Assembly (NCBI GenBank): GCA_019925105.1 | Contig: JAHGAU010000005.1 | Coordinates: forward strand, 1,913,264-1,977,263 | Length of the DNA stretch: 64,000 bases | Direction: 5' to 3' | Source of the DNA: Niebla homalea | Taxonomy: Eukaryota; Ascomycota; Lecanoromycetes; Lecanorales; Ramalinaceae | Part shown: positions 33,153-43,673 of the stretch, one piece after another | Position numbering within the stretch: position 1 is the stretch's first letter | Layout: the number at the start of each line of letters is the position of its first letter | Notes under the pieces: model-generated | The model's database searches: none | What the model was told of the DNA's origin: nothing | The model's input: the letters and a program-made list of their open reading frames with translations, nothing else | Program-made: the position numbers and the translations under genes

Positions 33153-33575
33153 AATGGTAGCAATAGCACGAGTTCTTCTACTCAGCAATTGATACAGAGC
33201 TTACGATCACTGACCCCTGCCTTCCAGTTCTTTTACTGAAGTGTCAAGGGCAACATCGCTCACTTAACGTCGATCCCTTCATTGGCCATTCGACAAATCA
33301 CCAGTCCCATTCATATCACTCAATCGTCACAATGCCAGGACGCGGAAAAGGAGGTTCTCCTTCTCCTTCAGCTTCAGCTTCAGCTCCAGCAGCTTCACCG
33401 CCACCGCATTAACGGCCAGTACGCTTGGAAACAGTCATTGCAAATGGCCTTTGATCGATTTGAAGGGCCTCTTAGGAATACCTTGCAAAGGCCGGTAAAC
33501 GGCTCACTCGAGGATCTCATCGATGACGTCCGTATACGGCAACCAGGCTGGTATAAACAGTAACAATATTACGGG
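33153..33575 (+). other. RIP-free island with a small ORF or gene fragment
   Basis: Normal-composition DNA enclosed by RIP-mutated sequence. It starts with AATGGTAGCAATAG, the reverse of the internal end of the small LTR element, so at least its left edge belongs to that family. An ATG at 33332 in good context (CGTCACAATG) opens MPGRGKGGSPSPSASASAP and stops after 26 codons. In another frame the text continues as QYAWKQSLQMAFDRFEGPL and ends QPGWYKQ at 33563. This could be a captured, frameshifted host gene fragment or a remnant internal domain. No family is recognised. Confidence 0.4.
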
Positions 33576-34587
33576 AAGATAAGACCTTAACATAGTAAGG
33601 AGACATTAATACGATACGCTTAGCCCCGTTAAGCCACCAGCAATTATAAGGTTAACGAAGGTAGGTTTAAGCCGAATATAAATAATAAATACCGCCCCGT
33701 TAATGGAGCTGCTCGTAAAATACTCTCCGTACCGGACCCCTTAAAGGTTTATTACTTACGTGGTAATAATAGTAATATAAACCCTACCCTTGAATCCGAC
33801 GATAAGATTAAGCCTTTACTATAAAATGAATACGTCGGTATATACTGGGTAAATAATTAAGCCTACCTTTATAACGAAAAGGGTAATATATAATCCTTTC
33901 GCAACCCGGACTAGAATAATACCGTTATTACGGCCACCAAAAGCTCGAAGGGATACTTACTTGGTTAAACCCCGTATATTACGGATTTAAGCGATTTAAC
34001 TTTCTTAAAATACTTAAATCCACGATTATTTCCCGGGTAAAATCGCGATAACTACCCGGTTTAAGGTTTTTCGGTTTTTAACTGGTTTTTCGACTTTACT
34101 ATTAATATACCCTTTTAATACGCCGTTATTACGTATTGTTTTTACTTCTTTAACCTTTTCAGCGCTGGATATATTTATTCTCTAGCCTTAAAGCCGCTTT
34201 AATTTATAAGGCTATTAACCTCGCTGTCGCTATGTAAACATAGCATTTTTCCTTTTTTAATATATTTATTATATATAAAGGCTATTGTTAAGACCTTTAC
34301 GGGCATTAAGGCCTAAAAGGGTATAGTGGATGCCCGGTGCTTAGCGCACACTTATATTTACTCCTGCATAGCACTTATATAGATCATTATTCATATACTT
34401 ACCACCCACTTTTATAGTGTATTTACTTATCACCACCTGGTGCATAACAGGAAGGGTTACGGTAATAAGGAATAAAAGGGTAAACGGCTTTAAAATACGT
34501 ACGTTAATTAAAATACCGTATTTACCACCGGTATAATATATAAAAGCTTTAACAGTAACGAGTTATTAACGATTAAATCGAAAATAT
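33576..34587. other. RIP-mutated block, unidentified
   Basis: AT-rich, CpA-depleted sequence between the RIP-free island and the right inverted arm. The part at 34330-34470 is less mutated (contains CACCACCTGGTGC). No coding motif could be read. Confidence 0.5.
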
Positions 34588-34674
34588 TAAGGATTCATCA
34601 ATTTACATATAAATTTTGCGGGGGCGGGGTGGAGTCGCAATGCCAAGGAAAAGACATTGATTTTGAACACGCTA
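34588..34674 (-). repeat. Right arm of 87-bp inverted repeat
   Basis: The reverse complement matches 30710-30796. The outer edge is GAACACGCTA followed by unmutated promoter-like sequence of the gene at 34848. Confidence 0.85.
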
Positions 34675-34847
34675 AGAGGGTGACGTCAGCGACCGCAATT
34701 TCCCCGTCGCGATTGAAAACATAAACAAAAACATCCTTATTTCCTTTCTCGCCTCCTCGCCCCTTCATCCCTGTCTGCTATCATCACTGACTTATCCACT
34801 GGCTTATCACGCTCTCAGTATCATTATCTGTTCATCCGACATTCACA

Positions 34848-35420
34848 ATGCCCAAGGCATCCACCAAAAAGAATTCTGCATCTTCGGCGCGTCAAGAGCC
34901 GTACACGAAAGTCTCCCCCAAAGACTCGGCCACTGCAGACAAGGAGAACGTAGCCCCCTCTTCCGACAACGGTGCCTCTGTTAAGCCGAAGCCAAAGCCC
35001 AACAGTCAAAATTCGTCCGCGAAGGAACAAAGTCACACAGACTACCGCGCCATCTCTCTCGATCAAGTTAAAGGCGAAGTCCCATGCTATGACAACGCCG
35101 CCGCAGTCCGACGCAAGCTCAAGAATCTTCTCGCCAGTAAAGACTATATTCCCTATACCTCACCTGCGAAGAGATGGAGCCAAGCTGGAATGGTAGCGGA
35201 GATGCAGAAGCTGGAAGAAGTTGATGGCCCAGTTAAAGAGATGAACAAGAACGGCAATGGCCCAACCTCTCGTTCGCTGGCTATCTTCCTGAAAAAGAGT
35301 GGGAACATGGGTGGTGCGGATAGCCCTTGCTTCTACTGGGGATATGTCATGCTGGAGAAGCTGAGAATCATGAAGGGAGAGAAGAAGAGCAAGCCGAGGA
35401 TGAAGGCTGAGGAAGAGTGA
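34848..35420 (+). CDS. Conserved fungal protein, DUF7726-like, 190 aa
   Basis: A single-exon frame starting at ATG in good context (TTCACAATG), after a CT-rich leader and a CTTATC-rich promoter. Residues 1-70 are a disordered Ser/Lys/Pro-rich head (KENVAPSSDN, KPKPKPN). From about residue 75 a compact domain follows: DYRAISLDQVKGEVPCYDN, AAAVRRKLKNLLASKDYIP, KRWSQAGMVAEMQKLE, NGPTSRSLAIFLKKSGNMGG and CFYWGYVMLEKLRI, then a Lys/Glu tail. This matches my recollection of fungal DUF7726 proteins, small basic helical proteins with a DNA-binding-like feel; the name is uncertain. No RIP changes are visible although the gene lies between two RIP-mutated blocks, so it is probably single-copy and functional. 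Confidence 0.75.
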   Translation: MPKASTKKNSASSARQEPYTKVSPKDSATADKENVAPSSDNGASVKPKPKPNSQNSSAKEQSHTDYRAISLDQVKGEVPCYDNAAAVRRKLKNLLASKDYIPYTSPAKRWSQAGMVAEMQKLEEVDGPVKEMNKNGNGPTSRSLAIFLKKSGNMGGADSPCFYWGYVMLEKLRIMKGEKKSKPRMKAEEE

Positions 35421-36400
35421 GCCCCCTGATTCGTCTTCCTTTCATACAAATGCTTTGCCACTATCTCGGTAGCCCTGTGATGCAATATGCGCAAATGGGT
35501 GCAGTGTGCAGGGGGAAGGGTGAGTAAGCCGAATCACTTGTATTGAGTCTACTACTATGCTTGTCTAATTATACTGTAATAACGACCGTATTTGTGTCCA
35601 TCCCAAGGACCGTTTAATGACCATATACTTACCGCACTTTATACACCGGTATACCTATAATACCGTTAATAAGAGGCCGTCTGGTAGGCCTTTATGCGAT
35701 AGGGTCTCCAATATAAGGGTTACCAAGATAACCGCGGAATACCCCCGTATATTACTCCCTCTTTAAAGCTGTAATAAATCCATAACGGTAATACCGCTAT
35801 TAACTTATTAAATATAATCTGAACTTTAATTAATTTATTTTAAAAGGTTATTTTAATAAAAGCTTCGTTATAATATTTATGAGTTAATCCTTAATATTAA
35901 TATATTTTATTAGGATAAAACCTTTTTATACCTTTTCCCGAATAAAGTAATATTAAATATTAATATACTTAATCTATAAGTAATTCTCCGGGTTCTTAAT
36001 AAGGGAAATATTATTATTATTATTATTAAATAAAACGATAGGCCCGTAACCTTTAAAGAATCCGGTCTCGTTAATCTACCTTATAAATTAAATATTTACT
36101 TTATACTTTTTAAAAAAAACTATATATTTAGCTTTTATAATAAAAATAATAATAATACGCTGTTTCCGAATATATTATACGTATATTATACCGGTATTTA
36201 ATATTATAAAACCGTATAATAATTTCTTATTATTTTTATCGTTAATAAATATAATATTTATAAAGTATTTAAATAATCCGCCGTTACGTTAGAAGTATAA
36301 ACTTAAATTTAATATATTCTTTAAATATTTAAGTATCCATATTAAATAATTTTAAAATATATAACGGGGTCATTATAAAATTAACTTAATTTTAAGATTA
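35421..36400. other. Transition from gene flank to RIP-mutated DNA
   Basis: Normal composition to about 35570, then increasing RIP decay. TGTAATAACGACCG at 35573 could be an LTR start, but I found no partner. Around 36001-36300 CA and TG dinucleotides are practically missing while CG persists. Confidence 0.4.
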
Positions 36401-39400
36401 AAAAAGTTAAATTTAAACGGATAATAACATAAAGGAATATAAGCTTATTAAGAAGTTATTAATAAACGTATTAATTTATTTATTATTTATTAAATTGGGC
36501 TATTTATATACTTTCATATCCATTTATTAAGTAATTAATATTATTATAACTTATTATATAGTATTTTTTAAGGACTTTTATAACGTAACTTATTTAATTT
36601 ATAATTATAATATCGTTATTTTAAGAAACTTATATTTTAAGGATTATTTTTAATAAACCTCCTTTAATAAGCTTAAATATTAAAGTTAAGTAATCCTTTA
36701 TTTATTTATGAATTTTTAAACTTTTAATAATAATAACGATATTATTAATATAAAGGGTTATTAAATATATTTCTTAATTAAACTTCTTAATAAAAACGTA
36801 TAAATTAACTTAAATAAGGATAAAACTAAATTTATAAAGTTATAATTAAAATTTCTTAATTTAAATCCTTCCTAATTATTTAAGCTTATAAAGACCTTTA
36901 AGTAAACGGAAATATTTACCGGTATTTTATTAAGTTATCGGAATACCCTTAAGGATACTTATATAGATTTCTTTATTTAAATTATTATTTAAATATATAA
37001 TAATAACGTTTAAAAGCTATAGTTAAAGTCTATAAATAACCGTAAATACTAAAAGTAAGCGGAGCAATTTATACCTTAAAATAAATAAGAAGGTTTCTTT
37101 ATAGTTAATATTTTACTTTTAAGTAAAACTCCTTATAATAAGTTTTACTTTATATTTATCGATAAAACTTAAAGTAAAGAATTTTTTCTTAAATACCTAT
37201 TTAAAGTTAATAAGCTTATAATCCTTTAATTTATTTATAAACTTTTAGGTATTATTTAATAATAAGCTTATAATTTTTTTATTAATAGCCTTAATTTATT
37301 TAAATCGGTCCGGGAATTTATAACTTATTAATAAATAAGTGGATTAATATAAACCGTAATAACGAAAACGGTATTACCGAAATTAATATTAAATACGTAA
37401 AAATCGTAATAATAATAATTTTAATAAAAACGGTTAATTTTAAATTTATTATTAACGTTATCGTTTATATTTATTTTATCTTCCGGAGTATATCCCGGTA
37501 TTAATAAGGTCTTACCCGTTTATTAATAAGCCGGGATAAAATTATAAGTATCCTTAAGTAAAATAAAAACGTTAACTTCCTTTAATGGAAATAAGTTAAA
37601 AGCCCCGTTATTATTATGATTTTTACGATTTATAGGATTTTTAATATTTAATAAGGTCTTCAATAAGTTTTCTTAAATTCTTTTTTTAAGTAAACGTTCC
37701 GTTTATTATTTTATAAATTTTTAATAATATTTCCTTTTTATTTTACTTTATTTAATTAAAAACTTTATTGCCAATTTGAGGGAGATTAGGGTTTATGGGA
37801 TTTATATTATGATTTTCTTCTTTATTTTAAGGAACCAGGTAAATATAAGTTAATATAAACTCGTTTTTACCAGGTTTTTAAAATCCGTCCAATACGTATT
37901 TACCCTTATAATAAACCGCGTTATTATTAATAAGGGTTATTAGCTTTAAAACCGGTAATATATCTTTAATAACGAGCTATAATAATAAATACGTTACCGT
38001 TTTTTCGTTAAAAACCTTTAAATTTATAACGACCTTTATATTCCTTTTATAAGGTATATAGATATATAATTATAAGCTTAATATAATTTTTAAATAAATA
38101 TTATTAATAACGATTTTATCCAGTTTCAATCGTTTTATCTCTTTAAATATAATTATTTTATATAATATCTTAAACGTTCTTTTATTTTTAATAAAAGGTT
38201 TTATTTTTATTTACCTTTTAAAAAAGCTTACTTTTTCTATAAATAAAAGCTTTTATCTTAATTAATTAATATATATAGTTATAAAAGCTTAAAAGTTATT
38301 TAATAACTTAATATAATATATTATATATTGGATTATTATTATAATTATTTAATTAAACCGTTCGGCCATACCGTTTTATTTAAGTATATAATATATAATA
38401 TATTTTATAATAATATTATATTTTTTAACGGCCGCTTTAAGGGCTTAAAATTCCTTTATATTATCGGTATAAACGTATTTAACGGTAATATTACCTTCCT
38501 TATAATTAAGTATATTAATAATAGATAAAACTTAATTAATTACTTTAACTCTCGTTATTAATAGGATAAAACTTAATTACCCCGTAGTTTTATTAATAAT
38601 GGATAAATAGTACTTAAAGGGTATTATTCCGGGAATCGGTACTTTAATATTATAAAAGCCTTAAATATCATAGAAAAAATAAGACTTAAACTTTATCTTT
38701 TTTATATAACGGTATTTACGTATATTTCTCATAAGTTTATTATTTTTATATATATTATAAAAAAAGTCTTTTAAGGCTAATATTTTCGGTATCTTTAATG
38801 CTATTTTATATATAATATATAGCCTATTTATACTTAGATAACTTAAACGGTTATAAAGAGTTATAAAAAACTTATTATTACCCTTTTTACGTCCTTAAGT
38901 AATCTTATTATTATTACGTTTAATTTTACCGTTTTTCTTATTTTTCTTATTTTATAATTTATAAGGTACGGGATCTAAATCTTTTTTATTAATTATTAAC
39001 GTAGCGTTTTTCCGGATATATACGAGTAAATAAAGCTTTTTATACCGGTACCTTACCGTAATAAGTTAATCTCCTTATATAATCCTTACTTTATATCCGT
39101 TAAAAATAATATTTATACTTTTATTTTTTAAGGCCGAAATAAATAAAAGGTTAAATCTTAAGTAAGGAACTTATAATACGTTTTAAGTAATACGGTTTTA
39201 ACTATTTATCTTGATTATTACGTTATTACGTCCAAGTAAGTTTAAGGAGCCCTTACCCCCTACCGTTACCCTTATAATCTTTTCTTTAAAATTCCGAAAT
39301 ATATTTTTCTAAGTATATATATATTTTATAACGCCGGAGTTTATCGTTTAAGGGGTTCACTTATTTTCGGACGGTATATTTTAGCTTATTTTATTAAGGG

Positions 39401-39600
39401 AGCTATTTTTTACTATTATTAAAGCGTAATTATTATTGCCGGTATTTACGGATTTTATAAGGTTTAAGTTTTTATTATTTTAAAAAAAGTTATATTTTTT
39501 CCGTATTTATTTTATAATTTAATTATATAAATTACTTTTAAATAAGTAATTCTTTTTATTACTTATACCGTTTATTATAATAATATTTTTTACCTTATCG
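36400..39600 (-). mobile_element. Copia-type LTR retrotransposon remnant, RIP-mutated
   Basis: Read on the minus strand, the pol order is integrase then reverse transcriptase, as in Ty1/copia. NGMAERFN (about 38374-38351) is the integrase QNGxAER block. LYKLK-stop-LGR (about 36895-36865) is the LYGLKQ(S/A)GR block of copia RT. LYINNIVI (about 36752-36729) is the YVDD active site with both Asp changed to Asn, as C-to-T on the other strand would do. Many TAA/TAG stops interrupt everything. No LTRs were identified, so the limits are approximate. Confidence 0.6.
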
Positions 39601-39619
39601 TCGCTATTATAAAAACCTC

Positions 39620-40005
39620 TCACCCCGGGGCCGATCGAATGGAGCCTCCACGCGATCACGGGCTCCCACGATTCACGCATTGGTAAGGCCTTATCCCGGG
39701 GTGGCGCCGGTCGTTTACGCTTAGGGGCTCTAACGATTCACTTATTAATAAGGTTTTGTTCCGGGGTAGCGCCGGTCGTCCACGCTCAGGGGCTTTAACG
39801 ATTTACTTATTGGTAAGGCCTTATCCCGGGGTGGCGCCGGTCGTTTACGCTTAGGGGCTTTAACGATTCACTTATTGGTAAGGTTTTTTCCCGGGGTGGC
39901 GCCGGTCGTCTACGCTTAAGGGCTTTAACGATTTACTTATTAATAAGGTTTTATCCTAGGGTAACGCCGGTAATTTACGTTAAAAGGTTATATCGATTTA
40001 ATAAT
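39620..40005. repeat. 65-bp GC-richer tandem array, about 6 units
   Basis: GCGCCGG (or ACGCCGG) recurs at 39704, 39769, 39834, 39899 and 39964, exactly 65 bp apart each time, with a diverged unit before. Units share GGTCGTTTACGCTTAGGGGC and AACGATTCACTTATTGGTAA. RIP-type changes increase towards the right: the unit at 39964 is strongly decayed. It is the most GC-rich stretch in its neighbourhood. Confidence 0.85.
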
Positions 40006-42416
40006 TAATAAGAATTAACCGAAAAAGCCCCGGTAAAGATTATATTTTCTGCTTTTTATCGGTTAATAAAATTAATTTAATAATTAAATTATTATTTTTA
40101 TATTTTATATTAAGTTATTTAAGTTATTAAGGCCGTTAATAATACGTCCCGGGTTTAACGTTAAACTTATTAAATCGTCCCGATCGGGTTAATATATTTA
40201 TTATTTTCGGGTTATATATTTACCCTTAAATCCATCCATAATATATTATATTATTAACCTTTTTAATTATATTTCCGTTTAAATAACTTAATTATAATTT
40301 AAAATAATATTTAAAGTAATTACCGTTTTATATTAACTTAATTTAATTTAACCCTATTTCTATAATAATTTTCTTTTATTATATATTATTTTATAAAATA
40401 ATCTTTTACTTAAAGTACGGATATACGTATATTAAAGTTATTTTAATTATTTATATCCGGAAATAATACTTTAAAATCATATTAAAAGACCGGTAGATCC
40501 TAATAGATTAATTATAACCCCTTTATTTACTCCCTTAATATAAGATTAAATTACTATTTATTCCGCGACCCTTTATCCCTTAATTAAAGATCTATTAAAA
40601 TACATATTAATATACCCTTTATTAGCCTTTATAATATCTTTATAAAAGCTTAAAAGGTATAAAAGCCTATTTACGTCAGATTTATTAATAAATAAATCTT
40701 AAAGGCCGTAATAAATATTAAAGATACGTTAAGGGGGGTTTTAAGCCGTTAATAATAAACTTATAACGGACCTTAATTACTTATTAACGTTTCTTTATTA
40801 ACGGTAATAATTAAACGTTATTTAAGGTTAACCTTCTTATTATAATAACGATTAATTATTCCCCGGGACCAGAAATTATTATACCGGAGGGATCTAATAA
40901 TACCCCAAAAAACTTTTATAATATTAATAATTTCCTCCTTACCTCCCTTTAACGATAAATAAAACCGTATAAAAAAGAAATAAAGATAATAATTATAAAA
41001 ATATTATATTATATAACAAAATAAACTAAATAATTTAAATACTTTAAAAATATAAATTTATAGGAAGTTTTACCTTTAATTAAACCCTTTACGGAATATA
41101 ATTATTTCTTTTTAAGGTAGAAATATAATATAAAACGGTTAATCCTTTAAGTTTATAATAACGTATTAAATAATAAAATTAATATTTTCAATTAAATCCT
41201 TATTATTATATAGAATAAGTATAATATAAAGAATGGTAACCTTTTATAAGTTAATTTATAAATAAGAATTTATATAAAGTATTATAACGTTTAAATCCGC
41301 CTCCTTACGTATATTTACTGTACCCAATAACTCCGGGAAAATACCGCCGTTAAGTCATTTTTTTTTAAACGGTTAAGATATTAATTAACCCTTTAATAAT
41401 CCGATTATTATACGGATTATTATAAGCGTTTTATTATTCTTTATAATATTTAAAAATAATATAAACGGTTTATAATCTTTAAAGTTATAATAAAAGAAAA
41501 GTAAAACGTTTTAAACCGTTAAATTTAACGATTTAATTTAATTTTATTTATATAGCGTTTTTCCGGTAACCTTTACGTATTTACTTTTATTAATTTTTTT
41601 ACGGTTTTCGGGATTAAGTTAATATATTATTTATCCTTATCCGTTAAACCCCTTTTATAGGCATTAATAAGGTTACTTATAGGGGGGGAAGGAGTTTTAT
41701 TAAGTCGGTAATTATATTAACTTTCTTTTAATAATTATAAAAGTAATTTAACTCCTTATTATTAATTAAAGCCTTTAATCCTATAATACGGGGTAAAAGT
41801 TAAATTTTAAGGATTACTTAAATTAATTTTAACGTAATTAATTAATCCGAGGTAATTATATTTTTTTTAATTGGATTTTAATATTACGGTTATAAGGTTA
41901 AGTTATCCGGGATATTATTATTAATATAAATATTATATATTAAGCTTAAAATTATAAAAGCTTAATTTATAAAGATATCTCCTTTAATATTTTTATTTTC
42001 TATTATTTCTTTTATTATTAATAAAAACTATTATAAGTTAATTTTTAAGTATTATATTTCTTAAAGGATAATAAAGTATCTGAATTCCCCTTTATTAACC
42101 TGAAAAAATTAAGGGAGAATCCCGCCGATATATGGTTTAATTAATTATTTTTAAATAAGCTTATTAATAACCTTAAAAAATATAAGTTATAATTCCTTAC
42201 CCGTATAACCTCCCGGGAGGAATTAAGGATATCGTTTATTAAACCGTATAATTTAAATATTTTCCTTTATTATAAAGACCCTTAAATATCTTAAAAATTA
42301 CTTACGTTAAGGAATATTTTAAATTGGAATAATAATTCCTTTACCGTTTAATTTTTTTAATTTAAATTTTAAGTGGTTAACCTACCCGTAAAACGGAACT
42401 TTTTAGCCTTTAATTC
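40006..42416. other. RIP-mutated DNA, unidentified
   Basis: AT-rich and CpA-poor. No frame or motif could be read on either strand. Less mutated islets occur at 40860-40930 and 42205-42235. Probably further transposon remains. Confidence 0.45.
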
Positions 42417-42431
42417 CTATCACCTAGTTCT

Positions 42432-42454
42432 TACTCTTTCCTGCCTGGAAAGAG
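42432..42454. repeat. Hairpin in head of unit A (first)
   Basis: ACTCTTTCC and GGAAAGAGT form a 9-bp perfect stem with loop TGCCT. Confidence 0.7.
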
Positions 42455-42502
42455 TCATTTATCTAGTCGGCGTTAATTCGGCCTTCTCGGACTTAACCCA
42501 GG

Positions 42503-42530
42503 AAAGAGTTATTTTTAGAAATAACTCTTT
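42503..42530. repeat. Hairpin in head of unit A (second)
   Basis: AAAGAGTTATTT and AAATAACTCTTT form a perfect 12-bp stem with loop TTAG. Hairpins with other sequences occupy the matching place in units B and C. Confidence 0.75.
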
Positions 42531-43430
42531 TTAGGGTAAAACCGGCCCGGATTTATTCACTCTCTATATAAAAGGTATAGATTTTAATACGGCTTATTAA
42601 TCCCGAGACCTCCGAGGTTCGTCTGAATAATAATTATTTATTTATTAATTTTTAAATATTTACGAATTCCGGATTATAAAGTTTAAGTTTATTTCCCGGC
42701 GTTAATTATTACTTTTTTATCGGTTATTCCCCGGTAAAATCTGGTAATTTAACTTTTTTTATATGTTTCCCCGCTCTTTAATAGTATTAAAAAAATGAAA
42801 ATCCGTTTATTAACGGTTATAATAATATTAACTTATAAAGGTTTATAAATAATTCTTTAAGGTTTTAAGGTATATCCGGATTATTATTAATCTTTTATTT
42901 AATCTATTTAATTTAAAAAATAACTTAAAAAAAGCGCTTTATAATAATACCGGGAGAACTTAAATTTATATTTTATTTAAGATTATATTACTTAATAATA
43001 ATAAAAAAAAACTTATATAATATTTTTATTATTTTATTAATAATATAAAAGTCTTAATATTTCTTAATATAAAATAAGGGTTAACGTTACCTCCCTATAT
43101 TAAGGCTTTAAGATCCGGCCGTAATATCCGTTTAAATATAAGAATAATTTATAAATAAATCTTTATTTTTAAATTATTATATTATTACCTAAATTATTAT
43201 ATTATTATTACCAATAATTATTAATCCGGAACTGGCCTGTTTATTTTTAAATTATTAAGTAACTTAGTTATCTAAGCCTGGTCTCGGCCTTATTTAAGCC
43301 TTATAACTTATAATTCTCTTGGTAAAGGCTTGGCTAATAATTTATTTATATAATTACCCTTCCCCCCTTTTAAATTTCTGTTTTTCTTATTATACTTAAG
43401 TTACTTAATCTACTTAATATCCAAGCAAAC

Positions 43431-43660
43431 TAAATACCCTTTACCCTTTACTTTTTACCCTTTATTATTACTTATACCTTTACTTTACCTTTACCTTTAT
43501 CTTTACCTTCATTTTTACCTTTACCTACCTTTACTTTTATTTACTTTTACCTTTATTTACCTTTACCTTTATTCACCTTTATTTTTACCTTTATTTTTAC
43601 CTTTATTTACTTTTATTTTTACCTACCTTTACTTTTACCTTTTATTTATATATTATTTAT
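43431..43660 (+). repeat. Pyrimidine tract (TTTACC)n, unit A
   Basis: About 230 bases of TTTACC, TTTATTTACC and CCCTTTA variants immediately before the helicase start codon. A matching tract stands at 50560-50925 in unit B and begins at 63975 in unit C. Confidence 0.8.
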
Positions 43661-43673
43661 ATCTATTTATATA

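Larger units (their letters stand above)
30712..34672. mobile_element. Probable TIR DNA transposon remnant hosting nested insertions
   Basis: The 87-bp inverted arms and TA at both outer edges fit a Tc1/mariner-like cut-and-paste element with TA target duplication. About 1.6 kb of the 3.96 kb interior is a later LTR element (31199-32829), leaving about 2.3 kb, a plausible original size. The interior is RIP-mutated and no transposase motif could be read, so the class is inferred only from the ends. An alternative is an inverted duplication of host sequence around the AT-rich block. Confidence 0.45.

Noticed and set aside
38328..38528. A 66-codon Ile/Asn/Tyr-rich frame
   Set aside because: Low-complexity AT frame opposite the copia integrase relic.
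43431..43660. Possible internal telomere repeats
   Set aside because: The repeat is TTTACC/CCCTTTA, not CCCTAA/TTAGGG in either orientation.
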